NCBI RefSeq assembly: GCF_023169885.1
Contig: NZ_AP025516.1
Coordinates: 930,001-994,000, forward strand
Direction: 5' to 3'
Origin: Desulfofustis limnaeus
GTDB lineage: Bacteria; Desulfobacterota; Desulfobulbia; Desulfobulbales; Desulfocapsaceae
Length of the DNA stretch: 64,000 nt
Below the pieces are notes generated by a model that made no database searches, had not been told where the DNA came from, and saw only the letters and a list, made by a program, of their open reading frames with translations. This document shows positions 7,497 through 18,356 of the stretch, one piece after another (the first letter of the stretch is position 1; each line of letters opens with the position of its first letter). The position numbers were made by a program, and so were the translations under genes.

Positions 7497-9764
7497 CTAC
7501 GGCTCCATCGGTTTACGGATCAGGGTGACCGCCGCCCAGGCGGCAAGCACCACCACGATGATCTCGCCGAGCGTGTCGAAGCTGCGGAAGTCCACCAGGA
7601 TGACGTTGACAATATTGCGGCCGTGGGCCGCCAGGTAACTGTTGGCCTCGAAAAAAGCAGTCAGACTGCGGTCCAGCGACACGCGGCCGATGCCCATCAG
7701 CAACAAGGCCAACAGCGTTCCAGCGGCCAGGGAGAGCAGGCCGTCGCCCAGCCGGCGCCGGGGCGGTCGGAGTCGGGAACGCTCGATGGCCGGGAGTCGT
7801 AGCATGGCCAGGGAAACGAAGATGATGGTCAGCGTCTCCACCATCAGTTGGGTCAGCGCGATATCGGGGGCGCCATAAGAGAGAAAGAGCAGGGCGACCC
7901 CGCCGCCGATGCCGCCGAGTCCGCCGATCGCCGCCAGCCGTTTACGGGCGGTGACCACCACCAGGGCAGCGGCGGCAATGAAAACGAGCAGGGCCAGAAC
8001 AGCCGGGTCGGGCAGGGGCGATGAAAAGTCTACCCAGCCGAGGACGCCGCCGGTCAGCGGCCAGCCGACGGCGACGATCAACGCCCCGATGATTACCGCC
8101 AGGTAAAAGTGCAGGGAGCCGTTTTGCAGCGCCTCGGTAAGGGTGCCCGACCCCTTCATGAACCGGTTCAGGCTCCCGTAATAACCCTTCTCGGCACCGA
8201 ACGGCAACCCGGTCAGCGGCGCGATGAGGACGCGGTGCAGCCGGTCGCGCAGCAGATAGGCTCCGATGCCGAAGCTCAGGGTGAGCATACTGAGCACCAG
8301 CGGCAGGTTGAAGCCGTGGAACAATGCCAGCCGGACTTCTTCACCGTTGGGGTGGAAGGCGTTTACTGCCGGTTCCACGAGAGCCCGCGAGACCCAGCCG
8401 GGAATTAACCCGAACAGGATGCCGAGCCCGCCCAGGAGCAGCGGGCCAAGCCACATGGTCCACGGCGCCTCGACAACCTGCTGCCGAATTGCCTTGAATG
8501 GACCGGTAAACGGGCCGATGGCGAGGACGGCGGCCACCGCGGTCATCAGCGAGTTGGCCACCAGGGCGGTGGAGGCGGCCAGCAGCGGGATCAATTCTTC
8601 GGCCAAGGCCCCGGCATACATGATCTCCTTGCCGATGAAACCGAAAAAGAGCGGGAAGCCGGACATGGACAAGGCAGCGGCGCCAACGGCCAGGGCGGTC
8701 AGCGGCATGGTCCGCCGCAGGCCGCTGATTTCGTTCAGGTTGCGGCTGCCGGCCTGGTGATCGATACTGCCGACCGCCAGGAAGAGCGCCGCCTTGTACA
8801 GGGCATGAACCAGGAGAAAAGTGACCGCGGCAGTCAGCGCCGCGGTGGACCGGCCGGCAAGAAACAGGGTCAGGATGCCGAGTGCCATCATCGTCGTATA
8901 GGCGAGCACTCGCTTGAGGTCGCGCGGGCCGATCGCCTGCGCCGCCCCCCAGACGGCGGTGATGCCGCCGATAGTGGCAAGGGAGACGGTCCACAGGTGA
9001 CTGTCGCCCAGCAGCGGATGGCAGCGCATCAGCAGGTAGATGCCGGCCTTGACCATAGTGGCGGCATGCAAGAAGGCGCTGATCGGGGTCGGCGCGCTCA
9101 TGGCGTTGGGCAGCCAGAAATGGAAGGGGATCTGGGCCGATTTGGTCATAGCGCCAAGCAGAATGGCCCCCAGGATATACGGATAGAGCGGGTGGCCACT
9201 CACCGGCTCGCTCAGATCCGTCCAGGAACTGATCACATACGAATAGCCGGCGCCTTTAAGCAACAGGATGCCGAGCAGGAGCGCCAGGCCGCCGGCAGCC
9301 GTGATCAGGAGGGATTGGCGACCGTTTTCCCGGGCCGTCGGCGATTCGTGATCAAAACTGATGAGCAGGTAGGAGAAGATGGTGGTCGCTTCCCAGAAAA
9401 GAAAGAGCAGCAACAGGTTGTCGGCGGTCACCAGGCCGAGCATGGAGAGCATGAAGGCCAGAAGATAAAAGAAATAGCGGCCACAGTGGCGATGCCCGGA
9501 AAGGTAGGCGGCGGAATAAATGCAGACCAGGGTGCCGATGCCGGTGACGATCAAGCCGAAGAGCAGGCTCAGACCGTCCAGGCGAAACCGCAGGGACAGA
9601 TCGAAGCTCGGCATCCAGGGGATGTCGGCGACCAGGACCCGGCCCTTGACGATCTCAGGCCAGCAAACGCACCACAGGATGAACAGCACGGCGGGCACGA
9701 TGGTGGCGAGCATGCCGATCCTGTTGCACCAACGGCTGTCTGCTTCGTTGTCCGTTATGGCCAT
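7497..9764 (-). CDS. mrpA: Mrp-type Na+/H+ antiporter subunit A (NuoL-like)
   Basis: First gene of the operon, 755 residues. The N-terminal about 500 residues form a NuoL-like antiporter domain (glutamate in LFLFWEATTIF; TKSAQIPFHFWLPNAM; AATMVKAGIYLLMR). The C-terminal part holds the MrpA-specific DUF4040-like segment (APDIALTQLMVETL near residue 640) and an MrpB-like end. The start at 9764 gives a hydrophobic first helix about 15 residues in. This subunit with MrpD is thought to form the ion and proton paths. Upstream is a 280-bp gap shared with the hox operon end. Expected role: Na+/pH homeostasis or energy coupling in a marine or saline anaerobe (inference). Confidence 0.94.
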   Translation of the reverse strand: MAITDNEADSRWCNRIGMLATIVPAVLFILWCVCWPEIVKGRVLVADIPWMPSFDLSLRFRLDGLSLLFGLIVTGIGTLVCIYSAAYLSGHRHCGRYFFYLLAFMLSMLGLVTADNLLLLFLFWEATTIFSYLLISFDHESPTARENGRQSLLITAAGGLALLLGILLLKGAGYSYVISSWTDLSEPVSGHPLYPYILGAILLGAMTKSAQIPFHFWLPNAMSAPTPISAFLHAATMVKAGIYLLMRCHPLLGDSHLWTVSLATIGGITAVWGAAQAIGPRDLKRVLAYTTMMALGILTLFLAGRSTAALTAAVTFLLVHALYKAALFLAVGSIDHQAGSRNLNEISGLRRTMPLTALAVGAAALSMSGFPLFFGFIGKEIMYAGALAEELIPLLAASTALVANSLMTAVAAVLAIGPFTGPFKAIRQQVVEAPWTMWLGPLLLGGLGILFGLIPGWVSRALVEPAVNAFHPNGEEVRLALFHGFNLPLVLSMLTLSFGIGAYLLRDRLHRVLIAPLTGLPFGAEKGYYGSLNRFMKGSGTLTEALQNGSLHFYLAVIIGALIVAVGWPLTGGVLGWVDFSSPLPDPAVLALLVFIAAAALVVVTARKRLAAIGGLGGIGGGVALLFLSYGAPDIALTQLMVETLTIIFVSLAMLRLPAIERSRLRPPRRRLGDGLLSLAAGTLLALLLMGIGRVSLDRSLTAFFEANSYLAAHGRNIVNVILVDFRSFDTLGEIIVVVLAAWAAVTLIRKPMEP

Positions 9765-9994
9765 GCGGGTTGGCGAAAAAACGTTGACGTGGAGATGGCG
9801 CAGCTGCTGGGGCCGAGCCCGGTCATTACCTCAGCCGCGTTGACGGGCGTTGCTGAGAGCAGCTGGGCCGGCGGATCTGCGGTGTGCAGAAAACCTAGCT
9901 GGTTCGGGAAGCCAGCGCAAGAATTTTCGGAGCGGCAAACGATTTGGTGGACAGCGGGGCCCAAGCCGACCTGAACCCGCTCCTCCCTGATGGG

Positions 9995-10025
9995 CCGGGG
10001 ACGGTCTCGACAAGACCGTCCCCGG
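9995..10025. terminator. Perfect 13-bp stem-loop downstream of hoxH (possible terminator)
   Basis: Arms CCGGGGACGGTCT and AGACCGTCCCCGG are separated by a 5-nt loop. It lies 22 bp beyond the hoxH stop and 230 bp upstream of mrpA. On the minus strand the T-run lies before rather than after the stem, so it is not a textbook intrinsic terminator. It may still end or insulate the hox transcript. Confidence 0.5.
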
Positions 10026-10046
10026 AAAAAGAAATGGCGGTGTGGG

Positions 10047-11480
10047 CTAGCGGGTCAGCCGATCGATCACGGTTCCGTGCCGATCAACCAGTGTTACCTG
10101 CAGGTCCATCTGGCCGACTGCGTGGGTGGAGCAGCTGAGGCAGGGGTCGAACATCCTGATGCCGTGTTCAAGCCGGTTCAGCAATCCTTCGCCGGGCTTC
10201 CCACCGGTGATGTAGGCCTCGGCGATCTGGCGCACGGTCCGGTTCATGGCGAGGTTGTTCTGGCCGGTGGCGACGATCAGGTTGGCCTTCTGCAGGATGC
10301 CGTTTTCATCCACGTGGTACTCGTGGAACAGCGTGCCGCGCGGCGCTTCGCTGACGCCGATGCCGACCAATTGGTTGACCCCGGCCTCGCTGCGCACCCG
10401 GGTCGACGTGATGTCGTCGGACTCCAGGGTCTCTTCGATCTTTTCCAGGGCGAAGAGGACCTCGATGAGCCGGGCATAATGATAGTGGAAACTGCTCGCC
10501 ACCGGTTTGCCCCGTTCACCGAGACGCCGGAACTGGCGCAGTTCCCGGTCGGCTCGGGGGGTGCCGATATAGTCGCAGATGTTGATCCGGGCCAGTGGGC
10601 CGACCCGGTACATCCCGGCCCCATCCTCGTACCCGAGCGGCTTGTAATAGGGGAATTTCAGGTAGCTCCAGGGCTCTACCGCTTCCTCGATGATCGACCG
10701 GTAGCGGGCCGGATCGATCCCTTCTTCGAGCAGTTTTCCGTCGCTGTCCATGACCCTGAACAGTCCGTCATAATGCTCGAGACCACCGTCCGGGGTGACC
10801 AGGCCGGCAAACAGGCTGGGAAAGTTGCCGTAGGTCTCGATCTCTCTGGCAAACGATTCGAAGCTGTCTTTGAGCAGATCCAGGGCAATCTCGATAATGT
10901 CGAAGGCGTCCGGCAGCATACGTTTGATGGTGTCACGATCGTCGGCGGAGAGCGGCTGGCGGACGCCGCCGGGTACCGTCCACGATGGGTGGACGCTCTT
11001 GCCGCCGAGGATGCGGATGATCTCCTGACCGATCTGGCGCAGCCTGATGCCGTTGCGGGCCACGTCCGGGTAGGCCTGAATCAGGCCGACGATATTGCGT
11101 GCTGCCGGAAAGCTCTCCATGCCCAGCAGCAGATCCGGTGCGCTCAGATGAAAAAAGCTCAGCGCGTGGCTTTGCACGTATTGCGCCCAGTTCATCAAGC
11201 GGCGCAGTTTTTCCGCCGCCGGCGGTATTTTTACGCCCAGGATGGCGTCGCCGGCCTTGGCCGAGGCCATCAGGTGGCTGACCGGACAGATGCCGCAGAT
11301 CCGTGCGGTGATGCCCGGCATTTCCCAGAAGCTGCGACCTTCACAGAATTTTTCAAAACCTCTGAACTCGGTGACGTGGAAGCGGACATCCTCCACGGCT
11401 CCCCCATCGTCGAGGTGAATGGTGATCTTGGCGTGCCCTTCAATGCGGGTCACGGGATCGATGGTAACCGTCTGGCCCAT
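10047..11480 (-). CDS. hoxH: NAD-linked [NiFe] hydrogenase large subunit HoxH
   Basis: Catalytic large subunit, 477 residues. Both Ni-Fe ligand motifs are present: [10 protein letters not shown] (about residue 62) and DPCLSCSTH (about 448). About 24 residues follow the second motif, the expected size of a C-terminal peptide removed by a maturation protease. The N-terminal [12 protein letters not shown] motif is intact. A strong AGGAGG site sits 9 nt before the ATG. It is the last gene of a hoxEFUYH cluster, consistent with group 3d bidirectional NAD(P)-reducing hydrogenase, which couples H2 oxidation or production to NAD(H) in the cytoplasm. No maturation protease gene is adjacent. Confidence 0.94.
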   Translation of the reverse strand: MGQTVTIDPVTRIEGHAKITIHLDDGGAVEDVRFHVTEFRGFEKFCEGRSFWEMPGITARICGICPVSHLMASAKAGDAILGVKIPPAAEKLRRLMNWAQYVQSHALSFFHLSAPDLLLGMESFPAARNIVGLIQAYPDVARNGIRLRQIGQEIIRILGGKSVHPSWTVPGGVRQPLSADDRDTIKRMLPDAFDIIEIALDLLKDSFESFAREIETYGNFPSLFAGLVTPDGGLEHYDGLFRVMDSDGKLLEEGIDPARYRSIIEEAVEPWSYLKFPYYKPLGYEDGAGMYRVGPLARINICDYIGTPRADRELRQFRRLGERGKPVASSFHYHYARLIEVLFALEKIEETLESDDITSTRVRSEAGVNQLVGIGVSEAPRGTLFHEYHVDENGILQKANLIVATGQNNLAMNRTVRQIAEAYITGGKPGEGLLNRLEHGIRMFDPCLSCSTHAVGQMDLQVTLVDRHGTVIDRLTR

Positions 11481-11546
11481 GATACTGTTCCTCCTGAAAA
11501 CTGATAACGGTGCGGGCGGGAGCGAGCGTACCCGTTCCCGGCCGGC

Positions 11547-12104
11547 TCAGCCAAAGTATCTCATCTCTTGTTTCAACCGCACCGGGGCGCCGTGCAGCAG
11601 GGCATTGACCGCCTCCCAGATGGCATCGGGTTCGGGGGGACAACCGGGTACATAGGCGTCCACCTCGATGACTTGATGCAACGGCAGCACCTTCGGGATC
11701 AGGGCCGGAATGATCCGGTCCTCTTCCAGGCCGCGCGGCGCCTTGCCCGGACCTTCCTGGTAGACCTTGGTAAGCAGGTCGTCCACCTTGAGCCGGTTGC
11801 GCAGGCTGGTGACGTTGCCGGTCACCGCGCAGTCGCCGAAACTGACTACGATCGTGCTGCGTTCCCGGATCTGTTGCGCCAGTTCCAGGTGATCGACGTT
11901 GGCCACCGCCCCTTCCACCAGCGTCACATCGACCTCTTCCGGGAAGGTCTTGATATCGGCGATCGGACTGTAGACCAGGTCAGCGGCCTGGAACAAGTCG
12001 ACCAGTCGTTCATCCAGGTCGAGCAGACTCATGTGGCATCCGGAACATCCGCCGAGCCAGGCCGTCGCCAATCTGATCTTCTTTCGTTTTGCATGCTGTT
12101 TCAT
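11547..12104 (-). CDS. hoxY: NAD-linked [NiFe] hydrogenase small subunit HoxY
   Basis: 185-residue small subunit carrying the proximal [4Fe-4S] cluster. The cysteine ligands are visible in GGCSGCHMS (about residues 19-27), FGDCAVTGN (about 90) and [11 protein letters not shown] (about 155). It lacks the twin-arginine signal and the extra cluster domains of periplasmic small subunits, so it is the short cytoplasmic group 3 type. It lies between hoxU and hoxH, with a GAGGAAC-type site before the start. It transfers electrons from HoxH to the diaphorase module HoxFUE. Confidence 0.93.
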   Translation of the reverse strand: MKQHAKRKKIRLATAWLGGCSGCHMSLLDLDERLVDLFQAADLVYSPIADIKTFPEEVDVTLVEGAVANVDHLELAQQIRERSTIVVSFGDCAVTGNVTSLRNRLKVDDLLTKVYQEGPGKAPRGLEEDRIIPALIPKVLPLHQVIEVDAYVPGCPPEPDAIWEAVNALLHGAPVRLKQEMRYFG

Positions 12105-12150
12105 GATGCTGTTCCTCTTCTGTCAAAAGCTGTCTGGACGGCCGCGCCGA

Positions 12151-12866
12151 TCACCAGTGCCATTCCTTGCGCTCCCTGCCGTTGAGAATCCAGGACAGGA
12201 AGGCGTGGCGTTTCTCCATTTCCCCCACCGACGAACCCTTTTCGAAGAGGGCGCCGGTCGGACAGACCTGCACGCACTTGCCGCACTTGGTGCAGCTGAT
12301 GCATTTGCCCCAGGGGCGATTGAGCGCGGTGATGATGCGGCTGTTGGTGCCGCGGCCCATGACGTCGAGGGTATGGGCTCCCTCGACCTCGTCACACACC
12401 CGGACACAGCGCAAACAGAGGATGCAGCGGTTGTGGTCGAGGGTAAAGTTGCTGTGGCTGGCGTCAATGGGAAGATCGGGTGAGAGATAGTCGTAGCGGA
12501 CGTGGTCGACGCCCAGTTTAGCTGCCTCGTACTGCAGTTCGCAGTGGCCGTTCATGACGCACACGGCGCACGTGTGGTTCCGTTCTGAGAGCAGCAGCTC
12601 CATGATCATGCGTCGGTACTTGACCAATCGTTCGCTGTGGGTGTAGACCGACATCCCTTCTTGGACCGGGGTGACGCAGGAGGCGAGCAGCCGGTTTGAG
12701 CCCTGGACCTCGACGAGACAGAGCCGGCAGCCGCCCAGGTCGCTGATCCCTTCCATATGGCAGAGGGTGGGGATGTCGATCCCCTGCTCCCTGATCACCT
12801 CGAGCAATTTCTGGTCACTGCGGGCACTGACCAGTTCATCGTTGATATGCAGTGTGACGACGGACA

Positions 12867-12867
<1 letters not shown>
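12151..12867 (-). CDS. hoxU: NAD-linked hydrogenase diaphorase subunit HoxU (NuoG-like)
   Basis: 238 residues, an electron-wiring subunit. It has an N-terminal [2Fe-2S] ferredoxin fold ([15 protein letters not shown]), the His-Cys NuoG-type motif ([15 protein letters not shown] at about 98-112), then two [4Fe-4S] motifs ([13 protein letters not shown] and [17 protein letters not shown]). The ATG overlaps the hoxF stop codon (TAATG). It is of the usual length for HoxU and much shorter than NuoG, as expected for the hydrogenase version. Confidence 0.93.
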
Positions 12868-14584
<1,717 letters not shown>

Positions 14585-14588
<4 letters not shown>

Positions 14589-15166
14589 GATTGATGTTCC
14601 TCCTGCGGCTGCGCCACGGCGACGTCGGTGGCGGCGCCGGTGTCAGGCGTGGTGGTGATGACTTCTTTGATACGCTGCACGGTTCCTTCCGGCGTCTCCT
14701 TGCCGAGCACTTCGTCGTCGATCACCAGGACCGGAGCCAGCCCGCAGCTGCCGAGACAACGGGCGGTGGCCAGGCTCAGCTTACCGTCCGGCGTGGTTTC
14801 ACCAGGGGCGATGCCGAATTCCTTCTGGATGGTGGCCACGATCTCCGCCGAGCGCTTGACGTAGCAGGCGGTTCCCATACAGACCACGCAGGTGTGCTCG
14901 CCCTGCGGCTCCAGGGAGAAGAAGTGATAGAACGTCGCCACTCCGTATACCCAGCTCTGCGGCAGCTTCAAGGCGCGGGCGATGTAGATCATCAGATCGT
15001 CGTTGAGAAATCCGAAGGCTTCCTGGGCGGTGTGCAGCACCTCGATCAAAGCATCCTGCTGATAATGGAGCCGCTTCAGAGTGCGATCCACGAGCTTGTA
15101 GCGCGGATCGGTGTGCACCGTTTCCATCTTGGCCGGTGCGGTTTTGTGTTTGCTGGTAGTAGCCAT
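14585..15166 (-). CDS. hoxE: NAD-linked hydrogenase subunit HoxE (NuoE-like [2Fe-2S] protein)
   Basis: 193-residue NuoE-family thioredoxin-like protein with a [2Fe-2S] cluster. Ligands are visible in [13 protein letters not shown] (about residues 88-100) and [11 protein letters not shown] (about 135-145). It is the first gene of hoxEFUYH. The start is chosen at MATTSKHK because the helical NuoE domain begins soon after; the frame continues upstream to 15259 without similarity. The N- and C-terminal tails are low-complexity (T/A/Q rich). With HoxE present, the complex is the pentameric type known from cyanobacteria and some other bacteria. Confidence 0.92.
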
Positions 15167-15603
15167 GGCACCCCCGTTCTTGAGATAAAGGTCAACCCCG
15201 CTCATTCCTGGACCATCCATCTGACCAGACGAGTCCGGAGACGGTCGTTGCTGGTGCAACCGTGCCAGAGAAGGTCCCGGAGTGGGGCGGGAAGAATGAG
15301 TTTACTTGGTAAGGCCAGAATTCAACGTCTGGCGCGTGTTTTGCGTGAGGTGGAGCAAAATAGGGGATATGAGAAAAAATGTCGTGCGGTTTCATCGATT
15401 TTTTTCGGTGAAAATGCGATTCCCGGGTGCTGATAGTTGATCGTTCAGCAATGTTGGCCTGTAAAATATATGGTCAGACCAAACCAAATGTAGCATGTAT
15501 TGGCCGCTCTTGACAAGTGCCACAAGTGGTTTTTCCGCTAGGTGCTCAGCGGTGGTAACAGCGCTGCCGCCAATCGGCTCCTCGGCCTGGGGCGTGTGTC
15601 GGA
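15167..15603. other. Intergenic region upstream of hoxE, downstream of modC
   Basis: 437 bp without a supportable gene. It must hold the hox promoter on the minus strand and the end of the mod transcript. The middle (about 15350-15500) is AT-richer than its surroundings. I saw no convincing -35/-10 pair, sigma-54 box or terminator. Confidence 0.6.
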
Positions 15604-16662
15604 TCAGGTGAGACGGCGCAGGGCGGAGGCTTTGAAGACGACAATACAGCTGGTGCCGGGCCGAATACCCAGTTCTACCATGGACTGCGGGACGATTTCT
15701 GCAATCAGGGTCCGGCCGTAACAGTCCAACTCCACCCGGACCAGCCAGTCGGTGAGCTGTGTGGAACGGACGGTTGCCACCAAGATGTTGCGGGCGCTTG
15801 AGGCCTCCGGGTGGCGCTTGAACAGGACAATGTCCCGGGCGCTCAGGGAGAAGACTGCCGATTCCGGGGCATCCACGGTCTTGACCACGGTCAGCCGGTT
15901 GGTGCCCCACTGGTAGGTGAGCAGGTTGCCGCAGTCCTGCCGGTTTTCAAACTCCAGGAAATTGGTGTAACCGCGGTCGGCGGAAGCGGCGGTGGAGCGG
16001 GCCAATTCCTCGGTGGTGGTGAGTCGCGCCACCTGGCCCTGCTCCATGATCAGCACGTCTTTGGTCATCAACCGCATCTCCTGGTGACTGTGGCTGATGA
16101 ACAGGTAGGGAATTGAGAATTCGGTAAACACCTGGCGCAGGTGCGGGATGATCCTGAATTTCAAGGCTCGATCCAACCCGGTCAATGGCTCGTCCAGCAG
16201 GATCAGACGGGGGCTGGCGAGCATCGCCCGGCCAAGTGCCACCCGCTGGCGTTCGCCTCCGGACAACCGGGTGACCCGCCGTTCCAGCAGGTGTTCCAGG
16301 TCCAAGGCTCTGAACAAATGGACGGGGTCTATGGATCGCCGCTGCTGTGGTGTACGTTTCATGCCATAGAGCAGGTTGTTACGGACATTCAGGTGCTCAA
16401 ACAGAAAAGCGTGCTGAAAAACGACCCCAATCCGTCGTTTTTCCGGCTTGTGATTGATGCCGGCCCGGTGGTCGAACAAGGGGACACCGTCGAGTGTGAT
16501 TCTGCCACGATCGGGCGGCACCAGGCCGGCCAGCATGTTCATCAAGGTGGTCTTGCCGCTGCCGGATGGACCGAAAACACCGCAGGATTCCGACTCCAGG
16601 CGGCAATCGATCCGGCAGAAGAAGGCGCCGAGTTGCTTTTCAACGTCGATTTCCAGTCGCAT
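15604..16662 (-). CDS. modC: Molybdate ABC transporter ATP-binding protein ModC
   Basis: 352 residues. ABC ATPase domain with Walker A GPSGSGKTT (31-39), Q-loop, signature LSGGERQR (about 133), Walker B LILLDEP and the H-loop (FISHSHQEM). This is followed by a C-terminal Mop/TOBE domain (about 285-350, beginning around SARNILVATV) that binds oxyanion, as in E. coli ModC. It is separated from modB by 3 nt. It energises molybdate (or tungstate) import, a cofactor needed for Mo/W enzymes. Confidence 0.94.
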   Translation of the reverse strand: MRLEIDVEKQLGAFFCRIDCRLESESCGVFGPSGSGKTTLMNMLAGLVPPDRGRITLDGVPLFDHRAGINHKPEKRRIGVVFQHAFLFEHLNVRNNLLYGMKRTPQQRRSIDPVHLFRALDLEHLLERRVTRLSGGERQRVALGRAMLASPRLILLDEPLTGLDRALKFRIIPHLRQVFTEFSIPYLFISHSHQEMRLMTKDVLIMEQGQVARLTTTEELARSTAASADRGYTNFLEFENRQDCGNLLTYQWGTNRLTVVKTVDAPESAVFSLSARDIVLFKRHPEASSARNILVATVRSTQLTDWLVRVELDCYGRTLIAEIVPQSMVELGIRPGTSCIVVFKASALRRLT

Positions 16663-16665
16663 GGT

Positions 16666-17346
16666 CTATTGTTGCGACAGGTTACGGTTGACTGCCTCGC
16701 TGGCGAGCAGCACGATTAACGACAGGCCGATCGACACTAGGCACAGCGACAGGGCCATCCGATCGCCGCCGGGGATACTGGTGTATTGGTAAATGGCCAG
16801 GGGGATGGTCTGGGTGACTCCGGGAATATTGCCGGCAAGAATGATGGTGGCTCCAAACTCCCCGAGACTGCGGGCGAACATCAGGGTCATGCCGGCCAGA
16901 ATGGCCCGCCCGGACAACGGCAGGATGATGGTAATGAGCGAGTCCCACCAGCCGGCGCCAAGGGTTCGCGCCGCCTGAATGCAATGACGGTCGATGTCCT
17001 CCATGCCGATGCGGATGGAGCGGACCAGAAGGGGGAAACCAACCACCGAAGAGGCGATGATCGCCCCGGTCAAGGTAAAGATGACACGGATGTCGAGGTC
17101 GGCCAGCGCTCCACCAAGCCAGCCGTTTCGCCCGAGCAGCAGCAACAACAGGTAGCCGACGACCACCGGCGGCAGGACCAGCGGCAGGTTGATTAACCCT
17201 TCCAACAGCGCTTTTCCCCGCATTTTCGAAAAGGCGAGAAAATAGGCAGCGGCGATGCCGGGCGGCAGTGCCACCAGCGTGGCCGTCGTGGCCACCTGCA
17301 GGGACAGGCGGATAGCCGTCAGGTCGTCGGCAGAAAGTGTAAACAC
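16666..17346 (-). CDS. modB: Molybdate ABC transporter permease ModB
   Basis: 226-residue permease with five or more membrane segments and the ABC permease EAA-like loop AARTLGAGWWDSLITIILPL (about 128-147) that contacts ModC. The start is assigned to the GTG at 17346, with GAGGA 7 nt upstream and a protein start fitting the family (VFTLSADDLTAI). A longer frame to 17460 reads out of frame through the modA end. It is the middle gene of modABC. Confidence 0.93.
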   Translation of the reverse strand: MFTLSADDLTAIRLSLQVATTATLVALPPGIAAAYFLAFSKMRGKALLEGLINLPLVLPPVVVGYLLLLLLGRNGWLGGALADLDIRVIFTLTGAIIASSVVGFPLLVRSIRIGMEDIDRHCIQAARTLGAGWWDSLITIILPLSGRAILAGMTLMFARSLGEFGATIILAGNIPGVTQTIPLAIYQYTSIPGGDRMALSLCLVSIGLSLIVLLASEAVNRNLSQQ

Positions 17347-17371
17347 CGTTGATCCTCGCTTCCCTTGGAGG

Positions 17372-18133
17372 CTACTTGGCCGGTTCGAAGCCGAAGCCGG
17401 TGATGATGGTCGTGGCTGCGGGTGTCTGCAGATACTCGAACAGGGTCTGGGCCGCCTCATTGTTCGTGCCGGTCAAGGTCAGGGCGATCGGGTAGGTTAC
17501 CTGGTCATAGAGTTCGGCGGGGACGCTGAACAGAACTTTGGCATTTGTCGCCAGGAGCGCATCGGTTTTGTAGACGAAAGCCCCATCGACCTCGCCGCGA
17601 TCGGCATAGATCAAGGCCTGGCGTACGTCCTGGGTGAGCATCAACCGGTTGCCCTGTTCCAGCGTATCCCACAGACCGCTGGCGATCAGAGCCTGTTTGG
17701 CGTATTGTCCGGCCGGTACGCTTTCCGGTGTGCCGATGGCGATCCTTTTCAGCTGGACGATATCGGCAAGACCAAGCGGTTCCAGCTTCGGGTCGCCGGT
17801 AAACACCAAGGTGTTGTACCCGAATACCCGTTCGGAGCAGGTATCTATGAGGTTCTTATCTGCCAGATGCTTCATCCATTTGGTATGTGCTGAAATGAAA
17901 ATATCCACCGGTGCACCTTGCTCGATCTGTTTGGCCAGGGCCCCTGAGGCGCCGAAATTGAAGAGAATCTCGATGTCAGGGTGGGTCTTGCCAAAATCGA
18001 CAGACAACGCTTTGATGGCATCGGTCATGCTGGCTGCAACGGAAAGCTGCACTGAAGGAGCGGCTGCAAGGTGCGTCGACAGCAGAAGAAAGAACACAAG
18101 TATCGGCCAGATGGCGAGCAGACTTCGCTTCAT
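17372..18133 (-). CDS. modA: Molybdate ABC transporter periplasmic binding protein ModA
   Basis: 253-residue precursor with a clear signal peptide (MKRSLL, hydrophobic core, cleavage near HLAAAPS at about residue 23). Oxyanion-binding features of the ModA family are visible: VAASMTDAIKAL at the mature N-terminus, FGASGALAKQIEQGAPVDIFISA, and GEVDGAFVYKTDAL. The start is uncertain between ATG 18133 and an in-frame ATG at 18151. Each follows an almost identical purine-rich ribosome site, because the start region is tandemly duplicated. First gene of modABC, downstream of modE and a MITE-like insertion. Confidence 0.93.
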   Translation of the reverse strand: MKRSLLAIWPILVFFLLLSTHLAAAPSVQLSVAASMTDAIKALSVDFGKTHPDIEILFNFGASGALAKQIEQGAPVDIFISAHTKWMKHLADKNLIDTCSERVFGYNTLVFTGDPKLEPLGLADIVQLKRIAIGTPESVPAGQYAKQALIASGLWDTLEQGNRLMLTQDVRQALIYADRGEVDGAFVYKTDALLATNAKVLFSVPAELYDQVTYPIALTLTGTNNEAAQTLFEYLQTPAATTIITGFGFEPAK

Positions 18134-18205
18134 TGATTTTCCCCTTGTCATTGATTTCCCCCTTGTGGGTGGTTGCTGTTGCTGCCTCTACGGAACGGCC
18201 AAGTT

Positions 18206-18356
18206 GTTAGGGAACCGTGAGAAATTGCCATTTCGCCCAATCTCATCGTTGCGCTATTGCCTTTCATCCTGACATTATCCGGCATATTCCTGCCGTACAA
18301 TGTTCGTGTGCGCCTCGATCTTCAACGAAATTTCGAATATTCCAAGCTCCCCGTTA
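18206..18356 (+). repeat. MITE-like element copy 1 with GTTA target duplication, between modE and modA
   Basis: Element 18210-18352 (143 bp) starts GGGAACC and ends GCTCCCC. It is flanked by direct GTTA repeats at 18206-18209 and 18353-18356. The right duplication overlaps the modE stop codon (18354-18356), so the gene end was preserved. It shares its body with the copies at 19867, 23753, 40909 and 44837. The terminal repeats are more degenerate here (CCGTGAGAAA instead of CCTTGAAAAA), suggesting an older insertion. Confidence 0.85.

Noticed and set aside
9990-11504. 504-codon plus-strand frame over hoxH
   Set aside because: Antisense shadow of hoxH. No family similarity; composition follows third-position GC bias.
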